Source: a cf. Phormidesmis sp. LEGE 11477 (GTDB taxonomy: Bacteria > Cyanobacteriota > Cyanobacteriia > Phormidesmidales > Phormidesmidaceae). Taken from it: a stretch of 64,000 bases of DNA. Below, piece by piece: positions 34,510 through 43,667 of this stretch. Made by a program: the position numbers and the translations under genes. The DNA lies in contig NZ_JADEXO010000005.1 of the NCBI RefSeq assembly GCF_015207105.1, forward strand, positions 56,772 to 120,771, in the 5' to 3' direction. Numbering within the stretch: position 1 is the first letter of the stretch; each line of letters opens with the position of its first letter. The notes under the pieces are model-generated. The model had not been told where the DNA came from, ran no database searches, and was given only the letters and a program-made list of their open reading frames with translations.

Positions 34510-34842
34510 GTCACTGTATCTACCCCAGAGCAGACACCTGAAATATACATGCCAAAACGTGCGAAAAAGCCCTAGTTAGAAAAACCTACGCAGCAGACTA
34601 AAGCAGCGTATAAATTTATACAGTATATTGATAACCGCAGGCCACTTTCTAAGTGTAGGACATTGGGCATAAGCCTGTCTGGAAGGGGCTTGTCGGACAC
34701 TGATGAACCCAAGTATCGCGTTCTATCATGAGTGTATTTACGGACATATTGTCAGAACTGCGCCTTTTACAGCTAGCATACTGAAGCCATCAGGAACGTA
34801 CTGCTATTTCGAGGTTTCAGCTCATCTAGAATTACAGTTCCT
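34510..34842. other. 333-base gap with a compound hairpin
   Basis: Contains an imperfect hairpin AGTGT--GACA (34652-34662) with TGTC--ACACT (34691-34701), nested around AAGCC/GGCTT (34671-34675 and 34687-34691). It lies roughly 140 bases before the CPBP protease start and may be a leader structure; an AATTTATA-rich stretch precedes it near 34610. A short plus-strand frame at 34703 is not supported. Confidence 0.4.
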
Positions 34843-35790
34843 ATGTCCGACGCTTATATTCAGCTTGCTCGCCAGGGTAGAAACCATTGGTGGCGCTATC
34901 TATTAGGCTCTATCGTCACGCTCATTCTCTCTATTACTGGAGGCACCCTCACCCTAGGTCTATTTGTTGCCTACATCGCTAACGACAATAATCCCAATAC
35001 CAGAGTGCTCTCGCCAGAAGCAGTCGCCGCTGGTCAGCCTTTTATTGTTGGCGTTTCTCCGCTCGTGCTCTACATTGTTTACAATCTGGCATTTCCGTTC
35101 TTTCTGTTAGGCATCTATCTATCAATTCGCTTTCTTCATCGGCGATCTTTTCGGACTTTAATCACCCCGACTCGTCGCATTAGCTGGCAAAGAATCAGCC
35201 AAGGATTCATCGTTTATTTTCTGCTCATCGTCGTAGAAGTTAGCATCAGCTATGCCCTTTCTCCTGAGGCGTTCACGCTCAACTTTCAGCCCTGGGCTTT
35301 TATTAGCTTCATTCCGATTGTTGTAGTCTTAACTTCGCTGCAAACATCAACAGAAGAATTGTTCTTCAGAGGGTATCTGCTGCAGGGCATTGGCTCTCGT
35401 TTTGGCAAATGGCTAGCGATTCTCTTGCCGTCCATACTCTTCATGTTGTTGCATCTATCCAACCCAGAAGTCACCACTCAAGATAGCTGGGAGGCTGTTG
35501 CGAGTCTGGTCATTTACTATTTTATGATCGGCGCTTTCCTGGCCTGGCTGACCATCAAAGACAACGGTCTAGAGCTAGCGCTAGGCGTCCACGCCGCTAA
35601 CAACATCGCGACTTTTCTCCTAGTCACTAGCAACAACAGCGTCATTCCCTCACCTGCGATCTTCAGCGTCAGCAAGTTTGAAGCTGATTTTGGCATCGTT
35701 ATTTTGACGGCGATGTCGCTGTGGATATTCTCTTTCGTGGTGTTTAGATTGCTAAGGCATCCTCAGAGGAACGGGCGCGGTATGAGGTAA
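34843..35790 (+). CDS. CPBP (CAAX/bacteriocin-processing) intramembrane metalloprotease
   Basis: A 315-residue polytopic protein with the ABI/CPBP motifs: ETSTEELFFRGYL (EE-x3-R) around residues 178-188, then HLSNPE and HAANNIATF, whose His and Asn bind the metal. These proteases process membrane substrates; in cyanobacteria their substrates are mostly unknown. It has about eight membrane segments. It ends 66 bases before the stop of a convergent methyltransferase gene, in a repetitive stretch built of ATCGAGAACAA units. Confidence 0.88.
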   Translation: MSDAYIQLARQGRNHWWRYLLGSIVTLILSITGGTLTLGLFVAYIANDNNPNTRVLSPEAVAAGQPFIVGVSPLVLYIVYNLAFPFFLLGIYLSIRFLHRRSFRTLITPTRRISWQRISQGFIVYFLLIVVEVSISYALSPEAFTLNFQPWAFISFIPIVVVLTSLQTSTEELFFRGYLLQGIGSRFGKWLAILLPSILFMLLHLSNPEVTTQDSWEAVASLVIYYFMIGAFLAWLTIKDNGLELALGVHAANNIATFLLVTSNNSVIPSPAIFSVSKFEADFGIVILTAMSLWIFSFVVFRLLRHPQRNGRGMR

Positions 35791-35856
35791 CTATGGGCTA
35801 TCGAGAACAAGAGAGACTACCGAGAACAACACAGAGACTATCGAGAACAACAAAAA

Positions 35857-36540
35857 CTACCGATAGATTCTGTAAACGCTGCCTTTGACCTCGCGGCCCT
35901 CGTGGCCTGTAGTGCTCATTGGCTGGCGTTCAAACTTTAGGTTGGCCTGCTTGAGTGCATATCGAAATCCGCCCTTGGTGGATCGATCGGAATCGCTGAG
36001 CAGGCAGATCCCTTCTGGCTCTAGTACGGTCTGGATGAAGGCGATCAGCGGGGCGATGTTGCGCTCTTCGTAGATGACGTCGGCGGCGAGCAACAGAGGC
36101 ACCTGGAAATCGGGAGGAAATCGCCAGTCGAGCGGCAGCTTTTTGAAGTGGGTGAAGCCATTGGCGATCGCATTACCCGCCGCAAACTCTACAGCCGTCG
36201 CATCGTAGTCGCTAAAGGTCACGTGCATTCCTAAAGAGAGCGCCACAATTCCAGCTAGGCCCACACCGCAGCCAATTTCTAAGGCCGGGTGATCAGCGGG
36301 CCAAGTTTGCTGCATCAACACTTCGCCTAGCATCTGGGAAGAAGGCCAAAGCTCTGCCCAATAAGGCATGTACTGATCGGCATGAAAGGCACTTTGAGTG
36401 CTGGGATGGTCTAATAGCTCGTCGGCATTGCCGGGATAGGTAATTTGAAATGTCTTCGAGCCCACAGCAATCGATTTGTGCAATCGCTGGCTGACTGCCT
36501 CTAGTGGCGTAGTGTGTAGAAAGGCGGAGGCAGCAGACAT
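35857..36540 (-). CDS. Class I SAM methyltransferase, METTL/protein-lysine type
   Basis: A 227-residue methyltransferase with the SAM motif ALEIGCGVGLAGIVALSLGMHVTFSDYDATA and the post-motif LLAADVIYEERNIAPLIAF, like the lysine methyltransferases of the METTL20/21 group. The aromatic D/N-x-x-Y/F-like element VIYE fits that group. The target protein is unknown. The frame is complete and convergent with the CPBP gene. Confidence 0.8.
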   Translation of the reverse strand: MSAASAFLHTTPLEAVSQRLHKSIAVGSKTFQITYPGNADELLDHPSTQSAFHADQYMPYWAELWPSSQMLGEVLMQQTWPADHPALEIGCGVGLAGIVALSLGMHVTFSDYDATAVEFAAGNAIANGFTHFKKLPLDWRFPPDFQVPLLLAADVIYEERNIAPLIAFIQTVLEPEGICLLSDSDRSTKGGFRYALKQANLKFERQPMSTTGHEGREVKGSVYRIYR

Positions 36541-36640
36541 AGAGAATAATTAGATGGATTCGCTTTGTTGGTTAGCTTAGTAGAGTTAGAGCTTAGGAAC
36601 GAGAATTTAATAAACTGTCTGATTTCAAGTCTTACCGCAG

Positions 36641-36719
36641 GCCCTCATCCTAAATCCTTCTCCCTGGGGGAGAAGGACTTCAAGCTCCCTCTCCTTCGGG
36701 AGAGGGTTGGGGTGAGGGC
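36641..36719. repeat. REP-like intergenic palindromic repeat
   Basis: A 79-base unit starting GCCCTCATCC and ending GGGGTGAGGGC. Inside are two smaller hairpins, CCTTCTCCC/GGGAGAAGG and CCCTCTCC/GGAGAGGG. This type of palindromic block, with TCCTAAATCC inside, is a widespread interspersed repeat in bacterial genomes. It lies between a divergent pair of genes and may serve as an mRNA-end stem or as a mobile miniature element. Confidence 0.7.
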
Positions 36720-36795
36720 GGCAGAAAATGTGCATCTTATTAAATTTTCGATCCTTAGTCGAATTAGTCAGCTTAGAAGGAAACTAGCTGATCTC

Positions 36796-39700
36796 TTACA
36801 TAGCATTATCGCCTACGCCAGTCTCTTCAACTGCCATATCCTCGTCTAGCTGTTGTCGAATCTCGGGCCGAGCGAGCAGCCAGTCCGATAGCCAGTCGTA
36901 ACCCTGACGCTGCAAATCTGCCAAGCTCAGATTCCAAATTCTCACCGTGCCATCAGCCCCCGCCGACAGCAGCCTCTTTCCACTAGGATCAAAGTCCACA
37001 TCCCACACGACGCCCTCATGTCCAGTCAGCGGCGGCAATAGCTCCCCAATCACGCTCGGCGTTTGCAAAGCCTTGGGTAGCAGCGGCCACAGCCGGACAT
37101 CGCTATCATCACTACCAGACGCTAGAAACGTGCCGTCTGGGCTAAACCGCAAACTTCGTACCCAGTCTCGATGGCCCTGCAAGCGAATCGGTCTAGGCGT
37201 CAGCCAAATTCTATCGAGCGATAGCTGGCGCACGGGCCAGAGCAAAATCGCACCGTCCGCTCCCCCCGTGGCAACAAACTTGCCATCAGGGCTAAAGGCC
37301 ACGCACCACACGCCGCCCGTGTGCCCTTTGATCTTCTGAATCAGACCCGTCTCGACGTGCCACAGATGCAAGGTGCTATCTTCGCCAGCAGACAGCAAGT
37401 AGCGTCCGTCTGGGCTAAAGCTGACTGACCAAACGGTGTTGGTATGCTCGGTTAGTATCTTTAAAGGCTGACCTTGCTGGTTCCATAGGCGGAGCGTCTG
37501 GTCGCTGCTTACAGAGGCCAAATACTTACCATCTGGGCTGTAGCGAACCTGCCAAACCATGTCGCCGTGACCGTGCAGGGATTGAAGCACGGTGCCATCT
37601 GGCTGCCGGATTTGAATGGAATAATCTGCACAGGCGATCGCAAACTGAGTCCCCGCTGGATGCCAGTCAACGCTATGAGCCCCCTGCTGATGTAGCGAGA
37701 TCGTTTTCACCAAATCGCTATCTTTAGCCCACAGCCTGAGGTTGCCATCTCCAGCAACAGAGAGTATTTGCCTCGGTTGATCCGCATTAGGCTGCCAGCG
37801 TGCGCTCCAAACAATGCCATTGTGGCTTTCTAGCATCGGCATCGTCGGCCCGGTCAACTGCCAGATCCGCACTTGGTCGTCATCGCCTCCCGAAACGAGC
37901 GATCGCCCGTCTCCGCTCCAGGCCACACTATGCACACTGCTACGATGCTTAAATATCTCTAGCACCTGGCCGTCTAGGGTCCACACCCGGATTGTCTGGT
38001 CATCACTAGCCGATGCCAGACGCTGACCATCGGGGCTAAATGCGATCGCCCGCACACAGTCCTCATGGCCATAGAAGGTCTTTAGCCTACGTCCGTCTAC
38101 GGCCCACAGCCGAATATTGTTCGAATCTCCAGCCGCCGCTAGCTTCGTACCGTCTGGGCTAAACGACACACTTCGCACCCAGCCGCGATGTCCGCGTAGC
38201 GTACGGAGTAGCTCACCCGATAGGCTCCACAGTCGCACCGTCTTATCCTCGCTTCCAGTTGCCAGTAGCTGACCATCTGGGCTAAACGCGACGGCTCTAG
38301 CCCAGTCTTCGTGCCCCACTAATGTAGTAATCAGCTCACCATTCAAGTTCCACAGCCGCGTGGTGGTATCGCTGTACGTAGCGGCAATGATTGAAGCCGC
38401 AGGATTGAAGCTGACGCTAGTCACACTGAGCGGTGTAGAGTCTATGGTTTGAATCAGCTCGCTATCTGCCTGTCCGTCATCTGTCTGCCCGTCATCTGTC
38501 TGGTCCAACTGTGGCCGCCACAACCGGATAGTACGGTCCATGCCAGCGCTGACCAGATAGCGACCATCGGGGCTAAAGCACACATCGATGACGCCAGCTT
38601 CGTGGCCGACCAGCGTCCGCACTAGCTCGCCTCGCTGGGTCCATAGCTTCAGGGTGCCATCTTCGCTAGCAGAAACGATGGTGTAAGGTGCTACGGCGCT
38701 GCAGTCTACGGCCAAGACCCAGTCGCGATGGCCTAGTAAAATATTTTTCTCACGAATGCCGTAGATAGCTGATGACAGACACAGTGCCGCCTGCATCCTC
38801 AAAAGGGAGGTTGCTTGAGAGGGCATTTGGTTGGCGGCTTGGCTAGCGGCCTTCAGCGCTTTGACCAGAGCTTCTATGCCGTTTCCAGAAAGGCGCAGCG
38901 ATCGCGATGTAGAAATCAGCGCTTCGATCTCGGCTAGCCTGGCCTGCTGACGAGCCAGCGTGGCTTCGGCTAACGTTTCCGACTGGGCGGCTAGGGCTCT
39001 GCGGAGCTGATCTTCGGTCAGGGCTCTGCGATCGCGCTCCACTTGCAAGACTTCCATCAGGCCCGCTGGCTGCTGATCTGATACCAGGCTAGCTAGATAT
39101 TCATGCACAAGCTGATAGCGAACGCTTGAAACTTCGGGCACTTCAAACACCAAACCAGAGCCAATAAAGATATCTAGCACCAGACTTAGCTGCTGCGGCG
39201 TATTTTTGATGCCAGCCAGCGTCAGCGGCTCGCGTAGCTCAGAGAGACTTTTAAGCGGGCGCTTCTCCCCTTCACTGAGCAGATACAGCACAGAATTAGC
39301 CACTGTCCGATTTTCTGGGCCGCAGTCATAGATAACATTGTTCAAAAAACTCTTGAGTAGCTGTTTTTTGGGCGATTGACCCAGCGATTTGTACGCAGAG
39401 AGAGTTTCTATCTTTTGCCGCTGTAGCTGTGCGCCGACCACCTGCAGCTCAATCGGGCGCACCTCGCCCGTCAGCGCCGCCAAATCATCTACTAGCGCCG
39501 AAACCAAAGCAGGCTCAGGAGAAAAAGCCGAAGGTTCGCTCAGCCGATGGATCAAAGTCTCAGCCGCCGCTGGCGTGAAGTTGCCAAGATAATAACGAAT
39601 CTCTTTGCTGAGTATGTCGTTGTTAATGGCTTCTAAATCTGTGTTGCGATCCCATTCGAGTAGATAGTGCAAAAAATCTTCTCGCAGTGAGAGTACAACT

Positions 39701-42192
39701 TTTACATAAGGTAAGTTCAAACAGTCGCGTAAGAGCGTGTAGAGTTCTCTACGCTCCGCAACAGTTGAATACTCGTAGAAAAAATCCTCGAACTGGTCGA
39801 AGATAAGAACAATCTGTTGGTACCTAGCCTGAGTGAATAGCGTCAAGGCATCCGTTAGTTTTCCTACAACAATACTTTGACCAGTTGGACTTTCTGCGGG
39901 GTGCTTTACATTTGAACGCTCTGGACTTGAGGAAGCTGTACCTGAACGCTCTGTACGCTTTGTATCTGAACGCTCCTTATCTAATTCTTTGCTGATGCCT
40001 GGGCTCAAACGCTTGGATAGGGCTTTTCTTATCCGATTCTCCCAGTCACTGTATTCGCTGATAAGTATGGGAAAAGTTGTTCGACCTTCCCTGATCAAGC
40101 TATGAAGTTCCGGGATTAGTCCTGCTCGCAAAATAGAACTTTTACCGACACCCGACTGTCCGTGAATCACCACGATGGGATAGCGAGGCTGAGCTAATTT
40201 CTCGACCAGTGCTTTGATATCTTGATCTCTACCAGAGGCTTGAATAGCAGCAGATAGAGCAGTATCGGTCACGCCGGTCGAAAGAGAATGAGCGATCGCA
40301 GAAACAGGCTGAATCTGACCAGCGCCAATGAACGCCCTTAGCCCTAGAAGACTCTCAATCCGGCGCTGCTCTAGCTTGATGCGGAAGGCTTGGGCATATT
40401 GTTTATGTCTAAAATAGAGCATCCACAGCCGATCTAAAATCTGTCGGTAAAGCGCGAAATCATAATAGGGGTTCGTATTTTGCAGCGCCTGCTCCAGGTT
40501 TTCGATCGCCGCCGCGATCTGTCCTTCTAGCTGATAGGTTCTAGCAAGAAGATAAAAGTAGCCACCACGTTGGTAGCGTAAGAGCGTTTTATCCTTGGTG
40601 GTTAGCAGTGTCTGGCCAGATGTCTGGTTAGGGGTCTGGCCAGATGTTTGGTCAGATGTTTGGTCAGGGGTCTGAGAGATTCCCAACGCTCTCAAAACAA
40701 CAGTTTGAGCGACTTTGATATCTTCTGGAGTAGGATGATTGTTGTTTTGAGCGAGCAGTGCTTTAGCCCAGTAGCCGTAGTCTTGGGCTAGCTTGATCGG
40801 CTGGTCCTGATGCAGAGAAACCGCTTTTTGGGCGATCGCCATCAGTCCATCCCAGTCTTCTAGCTTTTGTACAACTTCTGCTAGGGGTAAGATAAATCGG
40901 CTTACCCTGTCCAAACGCCGCTGCTGTTCAAAGATTTCTACAGCGCCTTCAAAGTATCGCCTAGCCTGTTGATAGTTGGCCTTTTGATCCACGCTCTTAC
41001 GATCGACAATGCTTTGAGCAACTTGGATACGATTATCGGCCTCTAGCATCCGCTGGCCACGCCACCACACCCCTAAGTGAAATAGCAGCACGGCTTCTCT
41101 ATCTCTTGCAATAGCTTTCTCTTTTGCAATAGCTTGCTCTTTTGCAGTAGCTTTCTGCTCTGCTTGCTTATCTCTATCTGGCTGTTTACTCTGATCTATT
41201 GGCTCGTCACTATCAGCAGCCTCGTATCTACCCGCAGCGGCCTCTACTTGCCAGTGCAGCAACGCTTTTTCATAATGGTTTCTTGCTTTTGTCAGATCGC
41301 CTCGGCGATGCAAACTACGCCCCTGCAAAAACAACAGATCGGCTAAAAGATCGAGGCTGATCAACTGATCGCGTTCTGGTGGAATTTGAGTGAGCTGGGC
41401 GATCGCAAACGTCAGCTCTCTAGCGGCAGTTGGCTCAGATACCTGGGCGCTCAGCGGCAGGCGACCGGGCCACAGCGAAACTGTCTCACTTTCTAGAATT
41501 TGCTCAAACGTATCGTCTGCCTGTGCTGACAAAATCTGTACTAGCGAACTAAGCGGATAGTCAAACCGAATGGGCGTAGCAGCAAAACTTTTGAGATCGG
41601 GCGCGTAGCGATTTAGCTGGGCCAGCACCGTGTCATTCGCCCACAGCACAACCGGATAGGGAAAATGCTTGGGCAGCTCATCGCGGCCTAAATTAGCCGC
41701 CTTCAGCAGCTTGGTTAGGTCAGAATTTTGATCGGATAGACGCTCGGTAGATGTAGAAGCCGCTATCTCTTCTATGCCAATAATTACCAGCGCTTTGGCT
41801 TGCGTAGTCGCCTGCCATCGAGACTGTTCGGCAGCGATCGCACCGATCTCTTTGGCCACTGACTCTCGCAGGTTAGTGGCATCCGGTGGTAGCAGAACAA
41901 CATTAAGAAAGAGATCGTCTTCCAGCCGGTTCAACAGCACCTGTCTTAGGCGTCGATAATTTGCCCGTGCCAAAATTAAAGAGAACTGCCCTTGCCCAAG
42001 CACTACAGCCCTACGCAGATTGTTGAGTGCCGTTTGGTTGTGTTCTAAAATAGCCGAGTCGACACCATTGAATTCAGCGCTATCAAGCTGTTGATTATCT
42101 TGCTGTTGATTATTCAATTGCTGATCGTCTAGCGGTTGATCAGCTTGCTGCTCATCTGAATTTCCAGACGATTGATTGGGTGGTGAGGCCAT
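36796..42192 (-). CDS. Giant TPR, nSTAND and WD40 protein with 14 WD repeats
   Basis: A protein of 1798 residues. Residues about 50-240 are a domain with a degenerate P-loop-like start (VVLGQGQFSLILARANY), and about 280-640 are helical TPR-like repeats. An nSTAND/AAA-type NTPase follows with Walker A IHGQSGVGKSS near 680 and Walker B IVLIFDQFEDFF near 797. After a coiled coil (about 1085-1150), 14 WD40 repeats fill about 1150-1780, enough for two seven-bladed propellers. STAND receptors sense a ligand through the repeats and assemble through the NTPase. It is ten bases downstream of an AAA-like ATPase gene. It has no recognisable effector domain at either end, so the output is unclear. Confidence 0.88.
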   Translation of the reverse strand: MASPPNQSSGNSDEQQADQPLDDQQLNNQQQDNQQLDSAEFNGVDSAILEHNQTALNNLRRAVVLGQGQFSLILARANYRRLRQVLLNRLEDDLFLNVVLLPPDATNLRESVAKEIGAIAAEQSRWQATTQAKALVIIGIEEIAASTSTERLSDQNSDLTKLLKAANLGRDELPKHFPYPVVLWANDTVLAQLNRYAPDLKSFAATPIRFDYPLSSLVQILSAQADDTFEQILESETVSLWPGRLPLSAQVSEPTAARELTFAIAQLTQIPPERDQLISLDLLADLLFLQGRSLHRRGDLTKARNHYEKALLHWQVEAAAGRYEAADSDEPIDQSKQPDRDKQAEQKATAKEQAIAKEKAIARDREAVLLFHLGVWWRGQRMLEADNRIQVAQSIVDRKSVDQKANYQQARRYFEGAVEIFEQQRRLDRVSRFILPLAEVVQKLEDWDGLMAIAQKAVSLHQDQPIKLAQDYGYWAKALLAQNNNHPTPEDIKVAQTVVLRALGISQTPDQTSDQTSGQTPNQTSGQTLLTTKDKTLLRYQRGGYFYLLARTYQLEGQIAAAIENLEQALQNTNPYYDFALYRQILDRLWMLYFRHKQYAQAFRIKLEQRRIESLLGLRAFIGAGQIQPVSAIAHSLSTGVTDTALSAAIQASGRDQDIKALVEKLAQPRYPIVVIHGQSGVGKSSILRAGLIPELHSLIREGRTTFPILISEYSDWENRIRKALSKRLSPGISKELDKERSDTKRTERSGTASSSPERSNVKHPAESPTGQSIVVGKLTDALTLFTQARYQQIVLIFDQFEDFFYEYSTVAERRELYTLLRDCLNLPYVKVVLSLREDFLHYLLEWDRNTDLEAINNDILSKEIRYYLGNFTPAAAETLIHRLSEPSAFSPEPALVSALVDDLAALTGEVRPIELQVVGAQLQRQKIETLSAYKSLGQSPKKQLLKSFLNNVIYDCGPENRTVANSVLYLLSEGEKRPLKSLSELREPLTLAGIKNTPQQLSLVLDIFIGSGLVFEVPEVSSVRYQLVHEYLASLVSDQQPAGLMEVLQVERDRRALTEDQLRRALAAQSETLAEATLARQQARLAEIEALISTSRSLRLSGNGIEALVKALKAASQAANQMPSQATSLLRMQAALCLSSAIYGIREKNILLGHRDWVLAVDCSAVAPYTIVSASEDGTLKLWTQRGELVRTLVGHEAGVIDVCFSPDGRYLVSAGMDRTIRLWRPQLDQTDDGQTDDGQADSELIQTIDSTPLSVTSVSFNPAASIIAATYSDTTTRLWNLNGELITTLVGHEDWARAVAFSPDGQLLATGSEDKTVRLWSLSGELLRTLRGHRGWVRSVSFSPDGTKLAAAGDSNNIRLWAVDGRRLKTFYGHEDCVRAIAFSPDGQRLASASDDQTIRVWTLDGQVLEIFKHRSSVHSVAWSGDGRSLVSGGDDDQVRIWQLTGPTMPMLESHNGIVWSARWQPNADQPRQILSVAGDGNLRLWAKDSDLVKTISLHQQGAHSVDWHPAGTQFAIACADYSIQIRQPDGTVLQSLHGHGDMVWQVRYSPDGKYLASVSSDQTLRLWNQQGQPLKILTEHTNTVWSVSFSPDGRYLLSAGEDSTLHLWHVETGLIQKIKGHTGGVWCVAFSPDGKFVATGGADGAILLWPVRQLSLDRIWLTPRPIRLQGHRDWVRSLRFSPDGTFLASGSDDSDVRLWPLLPKALQTPSVIGELLPPLTGHEGVVWDVDFDPSGKRLLSAGADGTVRIWNLSLADLQRQGYDWLSDWLLARPEIRQQLDEDMAVEETGVGDNAM

Positions 42193-42202
42193 AAGAGATA
42201 TC

Positions 42203-43519
42203 CTAGCGGTTCGCCTGCCACTGCCTATACTTTTTGGTTTCAGCTAAGATCGGATTTAGCCCAAACCATCGGCCCTCACTATCTCTATACTCATACAAGA
42301 ACAAACTTCTTAGCAGCGGATTATACGCTTCGTTACCCTGATCGTCATTATTACCAATTGCAGAAAACAACAGTTGCCATTCTTCCGCGTCGATCAGCCC
42401 CACTAGAGCATCTCGCTCATCTCGAATCACCAATTCTAGGACTGCTTTGGTAATCGGCGGATCGCCTTTTTGCAGACAGCCGTACAGCAGCCGCATCAGG
42501 TTTCTCATGTGGCCACCGCTGATGGCGACTAGGCGATTGAGCGTGTCGGGTGAATCAAAGACGATGTCGATTTTCTCCCAGCGATCGCGCGCCAAAACAG
42601 TCGGGAAGGCCCTCGCTAGAACCATCTGTTGCAGTAGCTGCCTGCCTCTGACAAATGGCTCACCCGTCCGGGTCGTCACGGGCACCATCGACAACAGCTT
42701 CGGCGAGATGCCAAACCGATTCGACAGTCTAGGCAGCTCGTCCGAAAAAATTAGCGCCAGCGGAATCGTATACACCACATGGCAGTTCAGCCGCTTAAGC
42801 TGCTCACCGCGATCGACAAATAGATACTCCGACTGACTGCGGCCATTGGCCCGGCTGATGGGATCAATTCGATCTAGATTGTCAGCAATCACCACCAGCC
42901 CTTTCTTACCGTTAGCGCGTAGCTGCTGAGTGGCGACCGCTAGAATCTCTTGGTTAATCGAATCGATGATGCTCTTGGTTCTAGGCTCTAGATACTGCCG
43001 GAGCTGGCTTCTCATCTCAGGGCTTTCTTTGGCCCGCGCCGTAATGGCCGCGACGCCCACAGAAAAACTAACGTCGCTGATATCCATTGGCGATCGCAAC
43101 GTCTCTAACAAATTACGAAACAGCGCTTCCAGCTTAGAAGGTCGCAGCTGAATCCCCTCCGACTCTAAACTTTCTGTCACCTGATGCGCGACCATCAGCA
43201 AAATATCGCTAATGTCCACATCCGCCATCTCCAAGTCTCGATCAGACTCAAAATACACGACGTGAAAATTCTGTTGCTCCAGGCCACCTTTTAGCCGAAA
43301 CAGTTCTGTAGACTTGCCGCAGCCGATGTGCCCAGTAAATAGCTGAGTCGTCGGATCGAGCGGGGAGAGCTGTACAATCGTTCGACCAATTTCGCTGACG
43401 ATATCGCCACCCCGTACAGAAGAAAAATCAACGTAATAGCGCCTGTCTTCAAGCTGAGCCACCTTCAAAGGCCGACTAGGATTAGCAGCGCGATAGAAGC
43501 GGGGTAGATCAAGAGCCAT
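42203..43519 (-). CDS. P-loop ATPase upstream of the WD40 receptor
   Basis: A 438-residue AAA/KAP-like ATPase with Walker A FTGHIGCGKSTELFRL near residue 66, Walker B VVIADNLDRID near 213, and a sensor/arginine region around GGHMRNLMRLLYGCLQ (C-terminal helical domain). It begins MALDLPRFYRAANPSRP and ends KYRQWQANR. The gene is directly upstream of, and close to, the giant WD40 gene, so the two probably form one functional unit: an ATPase together with a repeat-based sensor. A related arrangement is known from cyanobacterial signalling operons but the function is not established. Confidence 0.85.
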   Translation of the reverse strand: MALDLPRFYRAANPSRPLKVAQLEDRRYYVDFSSVRGGDIVSEIGRTIVQLSPLDPTTQLFTGHIGCGKSTELFRLKGGLEQQNFHVVYFESDRDLEMADVDISDILLMVAHQVTESLESEGIQLRPSKLEALFRNLLETLRSPMDISDVSFSVGVAAITARAKESPEMRSQLRQYLEPRTKSIIDSINQEILAVATQQLRANGKKGLVVIADNLDRIDPISRANGRSQSEYLFVDRGEQLKRLNCHVVYTIPLALIFSDELPRLSNRFGISPKLLSMVPVTTRTGEPFVRGRQLLQQMVLARAFPTVLARDRWEKIDIVFDSPDTLNRLVAISGGHMRNLMRLLYGCLQKGDPPITKAVLELVIRDERDALVGLIDAEEWQLLFSAIGNNDDQGNEAYNPLLRSLFLYEYRDSEGRWFGLNPILAETKKYRQWQANR

Positions 43520-43667
43520 TCTAAGAACCTAGGGCAGACACCAATGCAGCAGTGGATGGATTGCGGTTTCTGCATGATAAGCCAATTGACTACTCCCACC
43601 GCTGAAAGCGGGGGATTCCCCGGCTTACGCATAGGGGTTTCTGCCTCATAGCAACTGCCTTCGAGAG

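Noticed and set aside
40600..40680. Repeated GTCAGATGTTTGG-like units considered as a CRISPR-like array
   Set aside because: They are in-frame codons of the giant WD40 protein and the units have no unique spacers.
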